Assembly (NCBI RefSeq): GCF_002994655.1
Contig: NZ_PPDL01000001.1
Location: forward strand, 62,001-126,000
Length of the DNA: 64,000 nt
From: Corynebacterium sp. 13CS0277
GTDB lineage: Bacteria; Actinomycetota; Actinomycetes; Mycobacteriales; Mycobacteriaceae
Direction: 5' to 3'
Part shown: piece by piece, positions 9,704 through 18,830 of the stretch
Numbering within the stretch: the first letter of the stretch is position 1
Layout of the letters: each line of letters opens with the position of its first letter
Notes under the pieces: model-generated
What the model was told of the DNA's origin: nothing
What the model saw: only the letters and a program-made list of their open reading frames with translations
Database searches by the model: none
Program-made: the position numbers and the translations under genes

Positions 9704-10589
9704 AGCGGATCACTTTCGTCAGGCGGTTCACCACGGTATCGAGGGCGAAGCCGGTGGCACCGATGATGAGGATGGCGACGACGATGGCGTCGGTGTCGAG
9801 GCGGTTCCACATGTTCCACAGGAAGAACCCCATGCCGCGCCCGCCGACCAGCATTTCGGCGGCGATGATCACCAGCCAGGAGGTCGACAAACTCAACCGC
9901 AGGCCGGTGGCGATGCCCGGCAGGGTGGCGGGGATGATGACGTGCACCAGGGTGCTCAACCGGGAGGTGCCCAGCGTTGCCGCCAGGTGGAGGTAGGTCG
10001 GCGGGATGGTGCGGACAGCCTCCGCGGTGGCCAGCAGGGTGGGCCACACAGCGGTGAAGACGATGACGAAGATGGCGGTGTGCTCCGCGTCGCGGAGCAG
10101 CGCCAACCCCAGCGGCAGCCACGCCAAGGGGGAGACAGGGCGTAGCACCTGCACGACGGGCTCCGTCGCCCGCCGGAGCGTCGGGTGTAATCCCGTGAGC
10201 AGGCCCAGCGGGACGGCCACGGCGGTGGCGATTGCGAAACCGACAAGGACTCGCTGCAGGCTCGCCAGCAAATGCCAGAACATGCCGACGCTGGCGGGGC
10301 CGGTGCGGTAGAAGGGGTCGCCGACGAGATCGACGGCGCGGGTCCACACTCCGTTGGGAGTGGGGGCGATGGGGGAGAGCCACCCCTGCTGGGCGGCCAG
10401 GTGCCAGGCGGCGAGGAACACGGTGATGCCGGTGAGGCTGAAGGCGGCGGCCCGTGCCGTCGCGCGGGCATCTGGTGGGCTGCCCGGTGGGGTGGGCCAT
10501 GCTCGCCTGCGCGGCGCGGCCGCACGTGCAGAGTCTTCAGCAGTGGTGGGCGTGCTCGGGCGGGTGGGGTTGAGGATGGGGGTGGTCAT
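9696..10589 (-). CDS. ABC transporter permease, nitrate/sulfonate/taurine type
   Basis: This 297-residue membrane protein has a Pro/Ala-rich N-terminal tail of about 45 residues, then about six hydrophobic segments. The inner-membrane component loop reads ATLGTSRLSTLVHVIIPATLPGI, of which LGTSRLSTLVHVIIPATLP corresponds to the EAA motif contacting the ATPase. Sequence character matches the TauC/SsuC/NrtB permeases. It sits between the binding protein gene (51 bases upstream) and the ATPase gene (8-base overlap). Confidence 0.92.
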   Translation of the reverse strand: MTTPILNPTRPSTPTTAEDSARAAAPRRRAWPTPPGSPPDARATARAAAFSLTGITVFLAAWHLAAQQGWLSPIAPTPNGVWTRAVDLVGDPFYRTGPASVGMFWHLLASLQRVLVGFAIATAVAVPLGLLTGLHPTLRRATEPVVQVLRPVSPLAWLPLGLALLRDAEHTAIFVIVFTAVWPTLLATAEAVRTIPPTYLHLAATLGTSRLSTLVHVIIPATLPGIATGLRLSLSTSWLVIIAAEMLVGGRGMGFFLWNMWNRLDTDAIVVAILIIGATGFALDTVVNRLTKVIRYA

Positions 10590-10640
10590 GAGAGAACACT
10601 TTCAGTGTGTCGTTGCGAGAAGGTGGTGTGTGGGGGCGAC

Positions 10641-11801
10641 TTAGTTGGGCCCGGTGCCGTAGCCAGCGAGTGGGGCGGTGGGGCGGAACGTGGTGCCGGA
10701 GATCTCCAGCGCTGGGCTGGTCGGTGTGCCTGCAGGGAGGACCGCTTCCGCCGCGGCGGTGACCGCGGCTGTGGTGGCGGGAATCCCCAGATTCCAGCGG
10801 GCCAGCTGGGCGGCCATCCAGGTCACGGCCGCGCCATCGGTGGGGGAGTCGAAACGCATGCGCTCCAGATCGGTGACGACCCGGTCGTCCCAGGCGGTGT
10901 AGGTGCCTGAAAGTGCGCCGGCGACGAATGCCGCCGGCTGGTTGAGGTAGTTTTCCTGCGCGGCAATCTCGGCGGTGCGTGCCGCGTCGTTGGTGGTGCG
11001 CGCGGCCGCGAAGAGGGACTGTTGGAGGGCGTCGTCGATGCCGGGGTGCGCATCCGCGAAGTCCTTGGCGACGGCGACGCAGCAGCACGGGTGGTTGTCC
11101 CACCACTGTTTCGTCAGCGCGAAGGCGCGGCCGTAGCCCTGTTGGAGGGCTCGTTCTGTCAGTGGTTCGGGTCCGACGAAGCCATCGATGGTGCCGGTGG
11201 CGAGCTGGGCGACCATGTCGGCTGGGCGCAGCAGCCGCAGGGAGACGTCGAGGTCCGGGTCCACACCGGCCGCCGCCAGCTGGTCCCGCAGCAGCAAGGC
11301 GTGGACGGAGTACTCGAAGGGGATGCCCAGGGTGAAGCCGCGGAGGTCGCTGATGTCGCGGACGCGGGCGTGGTGGTGGGCTGCGAGGACGAAAGCCTGG
11401 CCGTTGGTGTTGAGGGTGGCAGCGATGCGGGTGGGGCGGGCACCGCCGGCGGCCCCGGCATCGATGGCGATCGGCATCGGGGAGAGCATGTGGGCGACGT
11501 CAATATCGCCGGTGACGTAGGCGGACCAGAGTTCCGACCAGCCGACGAATTTCCGCAGGCGAACGTTGAGGCCACCGGCGGCGAAGGTGCCGAGAGCATC
11601 GGCGAGGATGAGCGACGTTGCGCAGGCGATGGGGATGTATCCGATGGTGATGGGCATGGTTGCTGCTTGCGCGTGCGGGCTGCGTGACCTGCTCAGATGG
11701 GTGCCGAGGAGGCCGGCGGCCGGCAGGGCGGCCAGTCCGGCGAGGACGGTGCGGCGGCGGAGTGGTCGCGGTGGGGGTTGCAGGTGGGGTTTGGGGGACA
11801 T
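10641..11801 (-). CDS. Tat-exported NrtA/SsuA/TauA-type substrate-binding protein
   Basis: The 386-residue protein starts with a twin-arginine signal, PLRRRTVLAGLAALPAAG, followed by a likely signal-peptidase site near HAQAA. There is no lipobox Cys, unusual for a binding protein in an organism without a Gram-negative periplasm. The mature part begins ITIGYIPIACATSLILADA and contains AHMLSPMPIAIDAG, wording close to the nitrate/bicarbonate (NrtA/CmpA) branch of the NMT1-like family. I chose the ATG at 11801 because the Tat signal begins there; an in-frame ATG further upstream would add 35 residues of non-signal sequence. The gene heads the importer operon and is divergent from ftsY. Nitrate is the best guess for the ligand, but sulfonates, taurine or thiamine-precursor-like compounds are possible. 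Confidence 0.85.
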   Translation of the reverse strand: MSPKPHLQPPPRPLRRRTVLAGLAALPAAGLLGTHLSRSRSPHAQAATMPITIGYIPIACATSLILADALGTFAAGGLNVRLRKFVGWSELWSAYVTGDIDVAHMLSPMPIAIDAGAAGGARPTRIAATLNTNGQAFVLAAHHHARVRDISDLRGFTLGIPFEYSVHALLLRDQLAAAGVDPDLDVSLRLLRPADMVAQLATGTIDGFVGPEPLTERALQQGYGRAFALTKQWWDNHPCCCVAVAKDFADAHPGIDDALQQSLFAAARTTNDAARTAEIAAQENYLNQPAAFVAGALSGTYTAWDDRVVTDLERMRFDSPTDGAAVTWMAAQLARWNLGIPATTAAVTAAAEAVLPAGTPTSPALEISGTTFRPTAPLAGYGTGPN

Positions 11802-11905
11802 GGCTGTGGGGTGCTTTCCGTGGGGAGGAAGTGCTGCCCCGGCGGTGAGGCGGAACGGGGTGAGCGGCTTCAAAGAATCTAAAGTACCGTGCAGTCTAAA
11901 GCTCA

Positions 11906-11921
11906 TAGACTGGCCTGTCTA
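11906..11921. promoter_or_regulatory. Near-perfect palindrome between the ABC importer and ftsY
   Basis: TAGACTGGCCTGTCTA is symmetric apart from its sixth and eleventh bases. Further TCTA copies stand at 11878 and 11895, so four TCTA/TAGA half-sites lie within 44 bases of the 171-base divergent spacer. A possible ftsY -10 (TAGTAT, 11920-11925) overlaps the right edge. The arrangement looks like an operator. The half-sites resemble AmtR half-sites (CTAT/ATAG), but the AmtR spacing does not fit. Confidence 0.4.
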
Positions 11922-11972
11922 GTATGGGGGTGCTTGTACCCTCCCCCGGGAAAACCTGCAACTATAGAGAGC

Positions 11973-14012
11973 ATGGATTTATCTACCGTGTCCCCCCTCA
12001 TGATCGGTGCGGCCGTTGTCGTCGTCCTGGCGCTCCTGGTCGCCCTCATCGTCATCGTGGGGCTCAAACGCAAAGCCTCCAAGACGGTTTCCTTCACTGA
12101 GAAGGAAGAGCCGAAGGAGCTGACCCAGGAAGAAAAGTCTGGAAACTACCAGGCCAAGAGCAACTTCAACTTCGCCCCTGCGAAGCCGAAGCAGCCGGTG
12201 GACAACGCTCGTGGTGCGGCCGCCGCCGGCGGTGCTGCCGCGGCCGCAGCTGCGATGACCGCAGCCGTCAACGAGCAGCTCCAGCAGCATGCCTCCGCCA
12301 CGCCCGCCAAGGAGCCGACAGATCTGCCCAAGGATGCGGACGTCCTTGATGCCGAGGTCGCCCAGCAGCCCGTCGAGCAGGACACTGTCGTGGAGGACGC
12401 GGCGACTGACGCCGCAGTCCACACCCCGGAAGAGGTTGTCGATGCCGCAGTCGGTGGCATTGCTGCCGCCACCGCCGCGCGCACGGACGCCGAGGATGTT
12501 GTCACCGAGGACGCCTCCGCCGCGGTGCAGGCGGAGGATGCGGCTGAGGATCTGCGCGATAACCTCGTCGGCACTGTCGGCATGACTCAGGCCGACGAGG
12601 ATCGCGACCTGCTGGATGCTGCAGCTGAGGCCAAGGCCACCGCACAGGAGGATGCTCCCGCTGCGCCGGTGGAAGATGCCGGCGATATCGCGCCCGAGCA
12701 GCCCGTGAACCTCGCGCAAGAGATCCCGGGCTTGGCCGACGCTGAGGCCGCCGCCGCGCAGGCGGAAGCGGCAGAGGCCGCCGATGCGGCTCCCGCAGAG
12801 CCGGCTGCCGCCCCGGAGGAGTCTGCCCCGCAGGAAACTCGCGCGGAGGCTCCGGCGCCTGACGCTGCCCCCGTAGTGGAGGAAGCTCCCGCCGAGACTG
12901 TCGATGCTGCGGCTGAAGCCGCAGAACCTGCGGCGGACGACGCGGCCGCGCAGGAGGAGGCCGTGGAGGCCGCCCTCGCCGCCGAGAGTGTGGAGGCTGC
13001 CGCCAGTGCAGCCCGTGAGGACACGCCCGCGCCTGCCGCGGACGCGACGCCGGCAGTGCCCGCCGCACCCCAGGACGACATCGCACCCGCTGAAGGTCGT
13101 CTGGGCCGCCTGCGCGGCCGCCTCTCGCGCTCCCAGAACGTCATCGGTCAGGGCGTGCTCGGCATCCTGAGCGCCGGCGACCTGGATGAGGACGCCTGGG
13201 AGGAAATTGAAGACACTCTTCTCATGGCTGATCTGGGCACCGCGACGACGGTCGCCGTCGTCGAGGCTCTGCGCGAGAAGATCGCCGCCCGTGGCGTGTC
13301 GAGTGAGGCTGAAGCCCGTGCCATGCTGCGGGAAACCCTCATCGAGGCCTGCAAGCCGGAGCTGGATCGCTCCATCAAGGCCATGCCCTACGACGGCAAG
13401 CCTGCCGTGGTCCTCGTCGTCGGCGTCAACGGCACTGGCAAGACCACCACCACCGGCAAGCTGGCTCGCGTGCTCGTGTCGATGGGGCACACGGTGCTCC
13501 TGGGTGCGGCGGATACCTTCCGCGCCGCAGCCGCCGATCAGCTGGAGACCTGGGGTCGTCGCGTGGGTGCAGCGACCGTGCGCGGCGCTGAGGGGGCCGA
13601 CCCGGCCTCCGTGGCCTTCGATGCGGTGGCCACCGGCGTGGCCGACGGGGTGGATGTGGTGCTGGTGGATACCGCCGGCCGCCTCCACACCTCCGTGGGC
13701 CTCATGGACCAGCTGGGCAAGGTCAAGCGCGTCGTGGAGAAGAAGGCTCAGGTCGACGAGGTGCTGCTCGTGCTGGACGCGACGATCGGCCAGAACGGTC
13801 TCATGCAGGCCCGCACCTTCCGGGATGTCGTCGACATCACCGGTGTGGTGCTCACCAAGCTCGACGGCACCGCCAAGGGTGGCATCGTTTTCCAGGTTCA
13901 GGAAGAGCTGGGTGTGCCGGTGAAGCTGGTGGGTCTCGGCGAGGGCGCGGATGATCTCGCCCCCTTCGAGGTTGATTCCTTCGTCGATGCTCTGCTGGGG
14001 GGCACGAGCTAA
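11973..14012 (+). CDS. ftsY: Signal recognition particle receptor FtsY
   Basis: The 679-residue protein begins with a membrane segment (about residues 9-30, IGAAVVVVLALLVALIVIVG), then roughly 300 residues very rich in Ala, Glu, Asp and Pro, then the SRP GTPase NG domain from about residue 370. The GTPase motifs are GVNGTGKTTTTGKLA (near 483), DTFRAAAADQ, DTAGRLH (near 566) and TKLDGTAKGG (near 628). FtsY docks ribosome-SRP complexes at the membrane and forms a GTPase pair with Ffh. The ATG at 11973 is chosen because it gives the N-terminal anchor usual in corynebacterial FtsY. The acidic Ala/Glu region corresponds to the A domain and is long here. Confidence 0.96.
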   Translation: MDLSTVSPLMIGAAVVVVLALLVALIVIVGLKRKASKTVSFTEKEEPKELTQEEKSGNYQAKSNFNFAPAKPKQPVDNARGAAAAGGAAAAAAAMTAAVNEQLQQHASATPAKEPTDLPKDADVLDAEVAQQPVEQDTVVEDAATDAAVHTPEEVVDAAVGGIAAATAARTDAEDVVTEDASAAVQAEDAAEDLRDNLVGTVGMTQADEDRDLLDAAAEAKATAQEDAPAAPVEDAGDIAPEQPVNLAQEIPGLADAEAAAAQAEAAEAADAAPAEPAAAPEESAPQETRAEAPAPDAAPVVEEAPAETVDAAAEAAEPAADDAAAQEEAVEAALAAESVEAAASAAREDTPAPAADATPAVPAAPQDDIAPAEGRLGRLRGRLSRSQNVIGQGVLGILSAGDLDEDAWEEIEDTLLMADLGTATTVAVVEALREKIAARGVSSEAEARAMLRETLIEACKPELDRSIKAMPYDGKPAVVLVVGVNGTGKTTTTGKLARVLVSMGHTVLLGAADTFRAAAADQLETWGRRVGAATVRGAEGADPASVAFDAVATGVADGVDVVLVDTAGRLHTSVGLMDQLGKVKRVVEKKAQVDEVLLVLDATIGQNGLMQARTFRDVVDITGVVLTKLDGTAKGGIVFQVQEELGVPVKLVGLGEGADDLAPFEVDSFVDALLGGTS

Positions 14013-14032
14013 ACCGCCTCTGGCTGGTTGTG

Positions 14033-14088
14033 ACACCCGCCCAATTCCGTTGCGTGCCGAAGTGCTCGTGGACGGGATGGGCGGGTGT
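14033..14088 (+). terminator. Hairpin after ftsY
   Basis: The perfect 11-base arms ACACCCGCCCA (14033-14043) and TGGGCGGGTGT (14078-14088) begin 20 bases after the ftsY stop, and an inner CCGT/ACGG pair extends the structure. There is no U-run. The rest of the 311-base ftsY-amtB spacer holds only the candidate amtB promoter. Confidence 0.55.
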
Positions 14089-14212
14089 TGTGCGTGTGGG
14101 GGATCGTTCGGCGCGGTGTGTGGTGGGTCAGCGGGGTGGCATGGGGGAGGAGTGCGGTGGTGTGGTTCGGCTCAATGCGTGGTTCCCTCTGCATCATGCG
14201 AAAACCTGTTGG

Positions 14213-14226
14213 TCTATAGGTAGAAT
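14213..14226 (+). promoter_or_regulatory. Candidate amtB promoter with TCTA/TAGA repeat
   Basis: TCTATAGGTAGA (14213-14224) is a small inverted repeat of TCTA and TAGA that overlaps a -10-like TAGAAT (14221-14226), about 100 bases before amtB. In C. glutamicum this operon is repressed by AmtR, whose box has CTAT and ATAG separated by six bases. The spacing here is shorter, so this is at best a variant site. Confidence 0.3.
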
Positions 14227-14323
14227 TCCTGGTGTTCCACACGCCACCCGCACCACACCCACCATGCGCAGGCCTGAACCCGTGAGGTGGTGCAGGTGAC
14301 GGTCCCTAATCGGAAGGTCGCAG

Positions 14324-15745
14324 ATGTCCCTTGTTCCCCCGCCCCTCGGTGCCGCAGCCGACGCGGCCCACATTCCCGTGACCACCCTCCTTGCCGGCGC
14401 CGCTCACCCACAACCGGCAGTCGGGGAATCCACCGCCACCGGCGGGCTGTGGGTGTTGGTAGCCGCCTCGCTCGTGCTCCTCATGACACCCGCCCTGGCC
14501 CTGTTCTACGGAGGCATGAGCCGGCAGAAGTCCGTGCTCAACATGATGATGATGAGTTTCGGGGCGATGGGCGTCGTCACGGTCACCTCCATCGCCTACG
14601 GCTACTCCATGTCTTATGGCCCAACGAGCCTCGCAGGGGTCATTGCCAGCCCGCTGGACTACCTAGGACTGCGGGGAGTCATCACCGCCAGTGATCACGG
14701 CACCCCAGTCTTTGCTGTCGGTGACAACGGCTACGCCCGCATCATCGACGTCTGCTTCCAGCTCACCTTCGCCATCATCAGCGTCGCGCTGATCTCCGGC
14801 GCGATCGCGGAACGCGTGAAGTACTCCGCCTGGCTGCTGTTCTCCGCGTGCTGGGTCACCCTGGTCTACTACCCCTTGGCCCATCAAGTGTGGGGCGGCG
14901 GCATCCTCGGCGAGGACGCCCACGGGGTGAGTGCCTGGCTGTTCGGCACCGCCGGGGAACACGCCCGCATCGCCCCCATCGACTTTGCGGGCGGCACCGT
15001 CGTCCACATCTCAGCGGGCACGGCAGCCCTCGTGCTGGTGCTCATCATCGGCAACCGGCGCGGCTTCCCCCACCACGTGCACCGCCCCCACAACCTGCCG
15101 CTGGTCATGCTCGGTGCCGCCCTGCTGTGGTTCGGCTGGCTCGGATTCAACGCCGGCTCCGCACTGGGCGATCAGAGCTTGGCGGGCCTGGCGTGGTTGA
15201 ACACCACCGCCGCAGCCGCCGCCGGATTGCTGGGGTGGCTGTGCGTGGAGCGCATCCGCGACGGCCACGCCACCAGCCTGGGGGCTGCCTCCGGGGTGGT
15301 GGCGGGTCTGGTGACCATCACGCCCGCCGCCGGTGACGTCATGCCCCTGTGGGCGCTGCTGCTGGGGGTGACTGGCGGCGCGCTGGCAGCCATGGGCGTG
15401 GGACTGAAATACCGCTTCGGTTTCGACGACACCCTCGACGTTGTTGGCGTGCACCTCGTCGGGGCTGTGTGGGGCACCGTGGCCGTCGGATTCTGCGCCA
15501 CCGGACGGGGCCTGTTGACCGGCGGCGGGCTGCGCGGAGGCTGCGAACTCCTGGTAGTGCAGGCGCTCATTGCGCTGGCGGCCATGGCCCTGGCTGGGGT
15601 GGTGACCGCAGTCCTCGGGCTGACGATCCGCCGCACCATGGGCTGGCGCGTCGATCGCGACGTCGAACTCGGCGGCATCGACACCCACATCCACGGTGAG
15701 TCCGCCTACGACACCACTGTTCCCACCCTGGGGCGGGGGCGCTAA
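14324..15745 (+). CDS. amtB: Ammonium transporter Amt/MEP/Rh family
   Basis: The 473-residue protein has about eleven membrane segments. The family signature is visible in FYGGMSRQKSVLNMMMM and in the region IDFAGGTVVHISAG, which holds the conserved Asp and the first pore His. The second pore His is in VVGVHLVGAVWGTV. It conducts ammonium or ammonia and is gated by GlnK. A GGAAGG ribosome-binding site (14312-14317) precedes the ATG. The order amtB-glnK-glnD matches the AmtR-controlled nitrogen operon of C. glutamicum. An N-terminal stretch of about 40 residues precedes the first core helix. Confidence 0.96.
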   Translation: MSLVPPPLGAAADAAHIPVTTLLAGAAHPQPAVGESTATGGLWVLVAASLVLLMTPALALFYGGMSRQKSVLNMMMMSFGAMGVVTVTSIAYGYSMSYGPTSLAGVIASPLDYLGLRGVITASDHGTPVFAVGDNGYARIIDVCFQLTFAIISVALISGAIAERVKYSAWLLFSACWVTLVYYPLAHQVWGGGILGEDAHGVSAWLFGTAGEHARIAPIDFAGGTVVHISAGTAALVLVLIIGNRRGFPHHVHRPHNLPLVMLGAALLWFGWLGFNAGSALGDQSLAGLAWLNTTAAAAAGLLGWLCVERIRDGHATSLGAASGVVAGLVTITPAAGDVMPLWALLLGVTGGALAAMGVGLKYRFGFDDTLDVVGVHLVGAVWGTVAVGFCATGRGLLTGGGLRGGCELLVVQALIALAAMALAGVVTAVLGLTIRRTMGWRVDRDVELGGIDTHIHGESAYDTTVPTLGRGR

Positions 15746-15900
15746 CGATACACTGGCCCCAGACACCTCGCGGCAGCTGCCACCGACGCACCCGCCCCAC
15801 AGGCGGTGATGGTGCGGCCGCCGCGAGACTCACCCCGCGCCCTGCGCCGTGCCCACCCCTTCGGCACCCACCGAGCCCCACTGCCCGTTGCACCTGCTGA

Positions 15901-16257
<357 letters not shown>

Positions 16258-16425
16258 CACGCCCACCCGCTGACCTGCCGCACCGCTGGCAGGCTGTGGC
16301 GCCCAGCGCCCTGGCCCGTCGACTGTGCCCTGCGGGGTGCACCTCGGGCCTGCCGCACCCCGCCACGCCAGGTGTGGCGCGCCCGCCCACCACCGTGTTG
16401 TTGTACGAAAGGCCGCCGACACCCC

Positions 16426-18666
16426 ATGCCACAGACTCCGGACACAGGCGCAGCAGCATTAGCAGCCGCAGCAGCGGGCAGTTCAGGAGACGCCCCGGAG
16501 GGCGCGGCCCGCGCGGAAGCGGTGCGGGCCGACACTGTGGCCCGTGCCCGGGAGGCACTCCAGCAGCTACCCCTGCCCCAGGGGTGGGCGCTCGCGGCCA
16601 CGGGGTCGCTGGCGCGTGGGGAGATGACCGAATACTCCGACGTTGACCTACTCATCCTGCTGCCGGACGGCGAGGACTTGCCGGGGGAGGACGACGAGCA
16701 GGTGGCCCGGTGCGTGGAGCGCATCGTCTACCCCCTGTGGGATTCCCCCTGGAGGATCGATCATGCGGTGCGGACCCCGCAACAGTGCACGGCGATCATG
16801 GCGGAGGACATCACTGCGGCTCTCGCGCTGCTGGAGATCGTCCCCATCGCCGGTGATATCGCCCTCGTGGAGCGCACCCGGGCCCGCATCCTGGCCACCT
16901 GGCGGCAGATGCTGCCCCGCGTCTTCGACGACGTCACCAGCTCCGCAATCGCCCGCTGGCGGCGTAGCGGCTCCGTCGTCGCGATGACACGCCCCGATGT
17001 GAAAAACGGGCGCGGTGGGTTGCGGGATTTGGCGCTCATTCGGGCCCTCGCGCTGGGCAACGTGTGCGACATCCCGCCCCTGGACTCCGAGCACCGCCTC
17101 CTGCTCGACATCCGGACCTTGCTGCACCACGCCACCCGACGCCGGCGTGACGGGCTTGACCCCGAATACGCCGCCGATATTGCGCTCGCCCTCGACTATC
17201 CCTCCCGCTATGAGCTCTCGCGGGCGCTGGCTGCCGCGGGGCGCACCATTGATGCCGCCGTGACGAGCGCGCTGGCGCAGGCCCGCGCCATGCTGCGCCG
17301 CACCGGCCCCCGCCAGGCTCCCCGCCGCCCCCTCGACACCGACGTCGTCGACGCCGGCGACATCATCACCCTGTCCCGCAATCCCCGCCTGGACGACCCC
17401 AGCCTCGTGCTACGCGTCGCCGCCGCCAGCGCACGCACCGGACTCCCGGTGGCCGCCTCCACGCTCGCGGCCCTCGCGCACTGCCCGCCGCTGCCCACCC
17501 CCTGGCCGAAGGCCGCCGTCGCCGATTTCATCGCGGTGCTGTCCAGCCCCGAAAACACCCACAACGTTGTCCGCGCCCTCGACGACCACGGCCTGTGGGA
17601 AGCCATCGTCCCCGAATGGCCCCACATTCGCGGGCGCATGCCCCGGGAAGCCAGCCACATCCACACCATCGACCACCACACCCTCGACACCTTGGCCCGG
17701 CTTGGGCACAACACCGTCGAGGTGGCCCGCCCAGACCTGCTGCTCCTCGCGGCGCTGTACCACGACATCGGCAAAGGCTACGACCGCCCCCACGAGCAGG
17801 TCGGTGCCGAACAGGTCGCCCGTATGGCCGCCCGCATGGGACTCGACCACCGCGACATCATGGTCGTGCAAACCCTCGTCGCCGAACACACCCTGCTGGC
17901 AGCCACCGCGGCGCGGCACGATCCCACAGATCCCGCCACCGTGGACCTGGTGCTCGACGCGGTGCACTACGACCCGCTCGTGCTCGACCTGCTGGAGGCG
18001 CTCGCCGAGGCCGACGCGCAGGCCACCGGGCCGACGGTGTGGACCCACAGGTTGGCCCGCCACGTCTACACCCTCTGCCACAACGCCCGCCGCCAGATGG
18101 CGCAGCACATCACCACACCGCCACCCGCACGCCCCTTCGTCGCACCCGGCAGAGCCGTCGACATTTCCGCCACCGATTCCGGCTACCGGGTGCAGTGGAC
18201 GGGCCGCTACCCGCGCGAGTCGGTGCGAGTGCTGGCGCTGCTGGCCGCGAAAGGGCTGAGTATCGTCGACGCCCAGATGGTCTTCGACGGCGACGACGAC
18301 GGCGGGGTGTGCGCCGCCGAGTTCGTGGTCCGTGGTGCGGTCGGAGCGATCGACCCGGAGGAATTCCGCCAGGCCTATAACTCCGGCGTGTTCACCCTCC
18401 TGCCGCCCGTGGACCCCATCGCCGTGAATACCGTGTGGCACGGCACCATCGTGGAAGTCCGCGCCGAGGACCGCCGCGGCGTGCTGGGGGCACTCATTGG
18501 GCTGCTGCCCGATTTCCGGTGGCTGACGATGCGAAGCTACGGCTCCACCATCCGGGCAACCGCCGACCTGGGGACCTGCGTGACCGGTGCTGCGGCGCGC
18601 GCCCGGATTGAGAAAGACATCAGCACGCTCGCCACGGGCGCACGACCCGCTGGGCGGCGCGGCTAA
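16426..18666 (+). CDS. glnD: PII nucleotidyltransferase GlnD
   Basis: The 746-residue protein has the nucleotidyltransferase motif GSLARGEMTEYSDVDLLIL (Gly60-Ser61, Asp72 and Asp74), a central helical region, an HD domain with YHDIGKGYDRPHEQVGAE (His446, Asp447) and AEHTLL, and C-terminal ACT-like sequence at about 590-740. It modifies and demodifies GlnK in response to nitrogen status; in corynebacteria the modification is adenylylation. The start is the ATG at 16426, preceded by GAAAGG. It is shorter than the enterobacterial enzyme (about 890 residues), as is usual in this group. Confidence 0.93.
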   Translation: MPQTPDTGAAALAAAAAGSSGDAPEGAARAEAVRADTVARAREALQQLPLPQGWALAATGSLARGEMTEYSDVDLLILLPDGEDLPGEDDEQVARCVERIVYPLWDSPWRIDHAVRTPQQCTAIMAEDITAALALLEIVPIAGDIALVERTRARILATWRQMLPRVFDDVTSSAIARWRRSGSVVAMTRPDVKNGRGGLRDLALIRALALGNVCDIPPLDSEHRLLLDIRTLLHHATRRRRDGLDPEYAADIALALDYPSRYELSRALAAAGRTIDAAVTSALAQARAMLRRTGPRQAPRRPLDTDVVDAGDIITLSRNPRLDDPSLVLRVAAASARTGLPVAASTLAALAHCPPLPTPWPKAAVADFIAVLSSPENTHNVVRALDDHGLWEAIVPEWPHIRGRMPREASHIHTIDHHTLDTLARLGHNTVEVARPDLLLLAALYHDIGKGYDRPHEQVGAEQVARMAARMGLDHRDIMVVQTLVAEHTLLAATAARHDPTDPATVDLVLDAVHYDPLVLDLLEALAEADAQATGPTVWTHRLARHVYTLCHNARRQMAQHITTPPPARPFVAPGRAVDISATDSGYRVQWTGRYPRESVRVLALLAAKGLSIVDAQMVFDGDDDGGVCAAEFVVRGAVGAIDPEEFRQAYNSGVFTLLPPVDPIAVNTVWHGTIVEVRAEDRRGVLGALIGLLPDFRWLTMRSYGSTIRATADLGTCVTGAAARARIEKDISTLATGARPAGRRG

Positions 18667-18701
18667 GCCACCCAAGAATGCGCCCGGGGTACCGGGGTCG
18701 C

Positions 18702-18707
18702 TAAGAT
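18702..18707 (+). promoter_or_regulatory. Candidate -10 element of ffh
   Basis: TAAGAT stands about 125 bases upstream of the ffh start, in the spacer after glnD, so ffh probably has its own promoter and a leader of about 115 bases. Confidence 0.4.
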
Positions 18708-18830
18708 AACCCGAATCACCGTGCACCCGCAGATGATGCGCCCGTCGCCGCCTACCCCGGAGAAACATCCGTGGGCGGCTGCCAGGGCGCTGGTGCACCT
18801 CATCATTACCGCGAAGGGGAGAACAACACC

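Noticed and set aside
12180-13080. Low-complexity repeat region inside ftsY
   Set aside because: It is the Ala/Glu/Asp-rich A region of FtsY, uninterrupted in frame and typical of the family.
14190-14323. Canonical AmtR box upstream of amtB
   Set aside because: CTAT and ATAG with a six-base spacer were not found; only a shorter TCTA/TAGA repeat is present.
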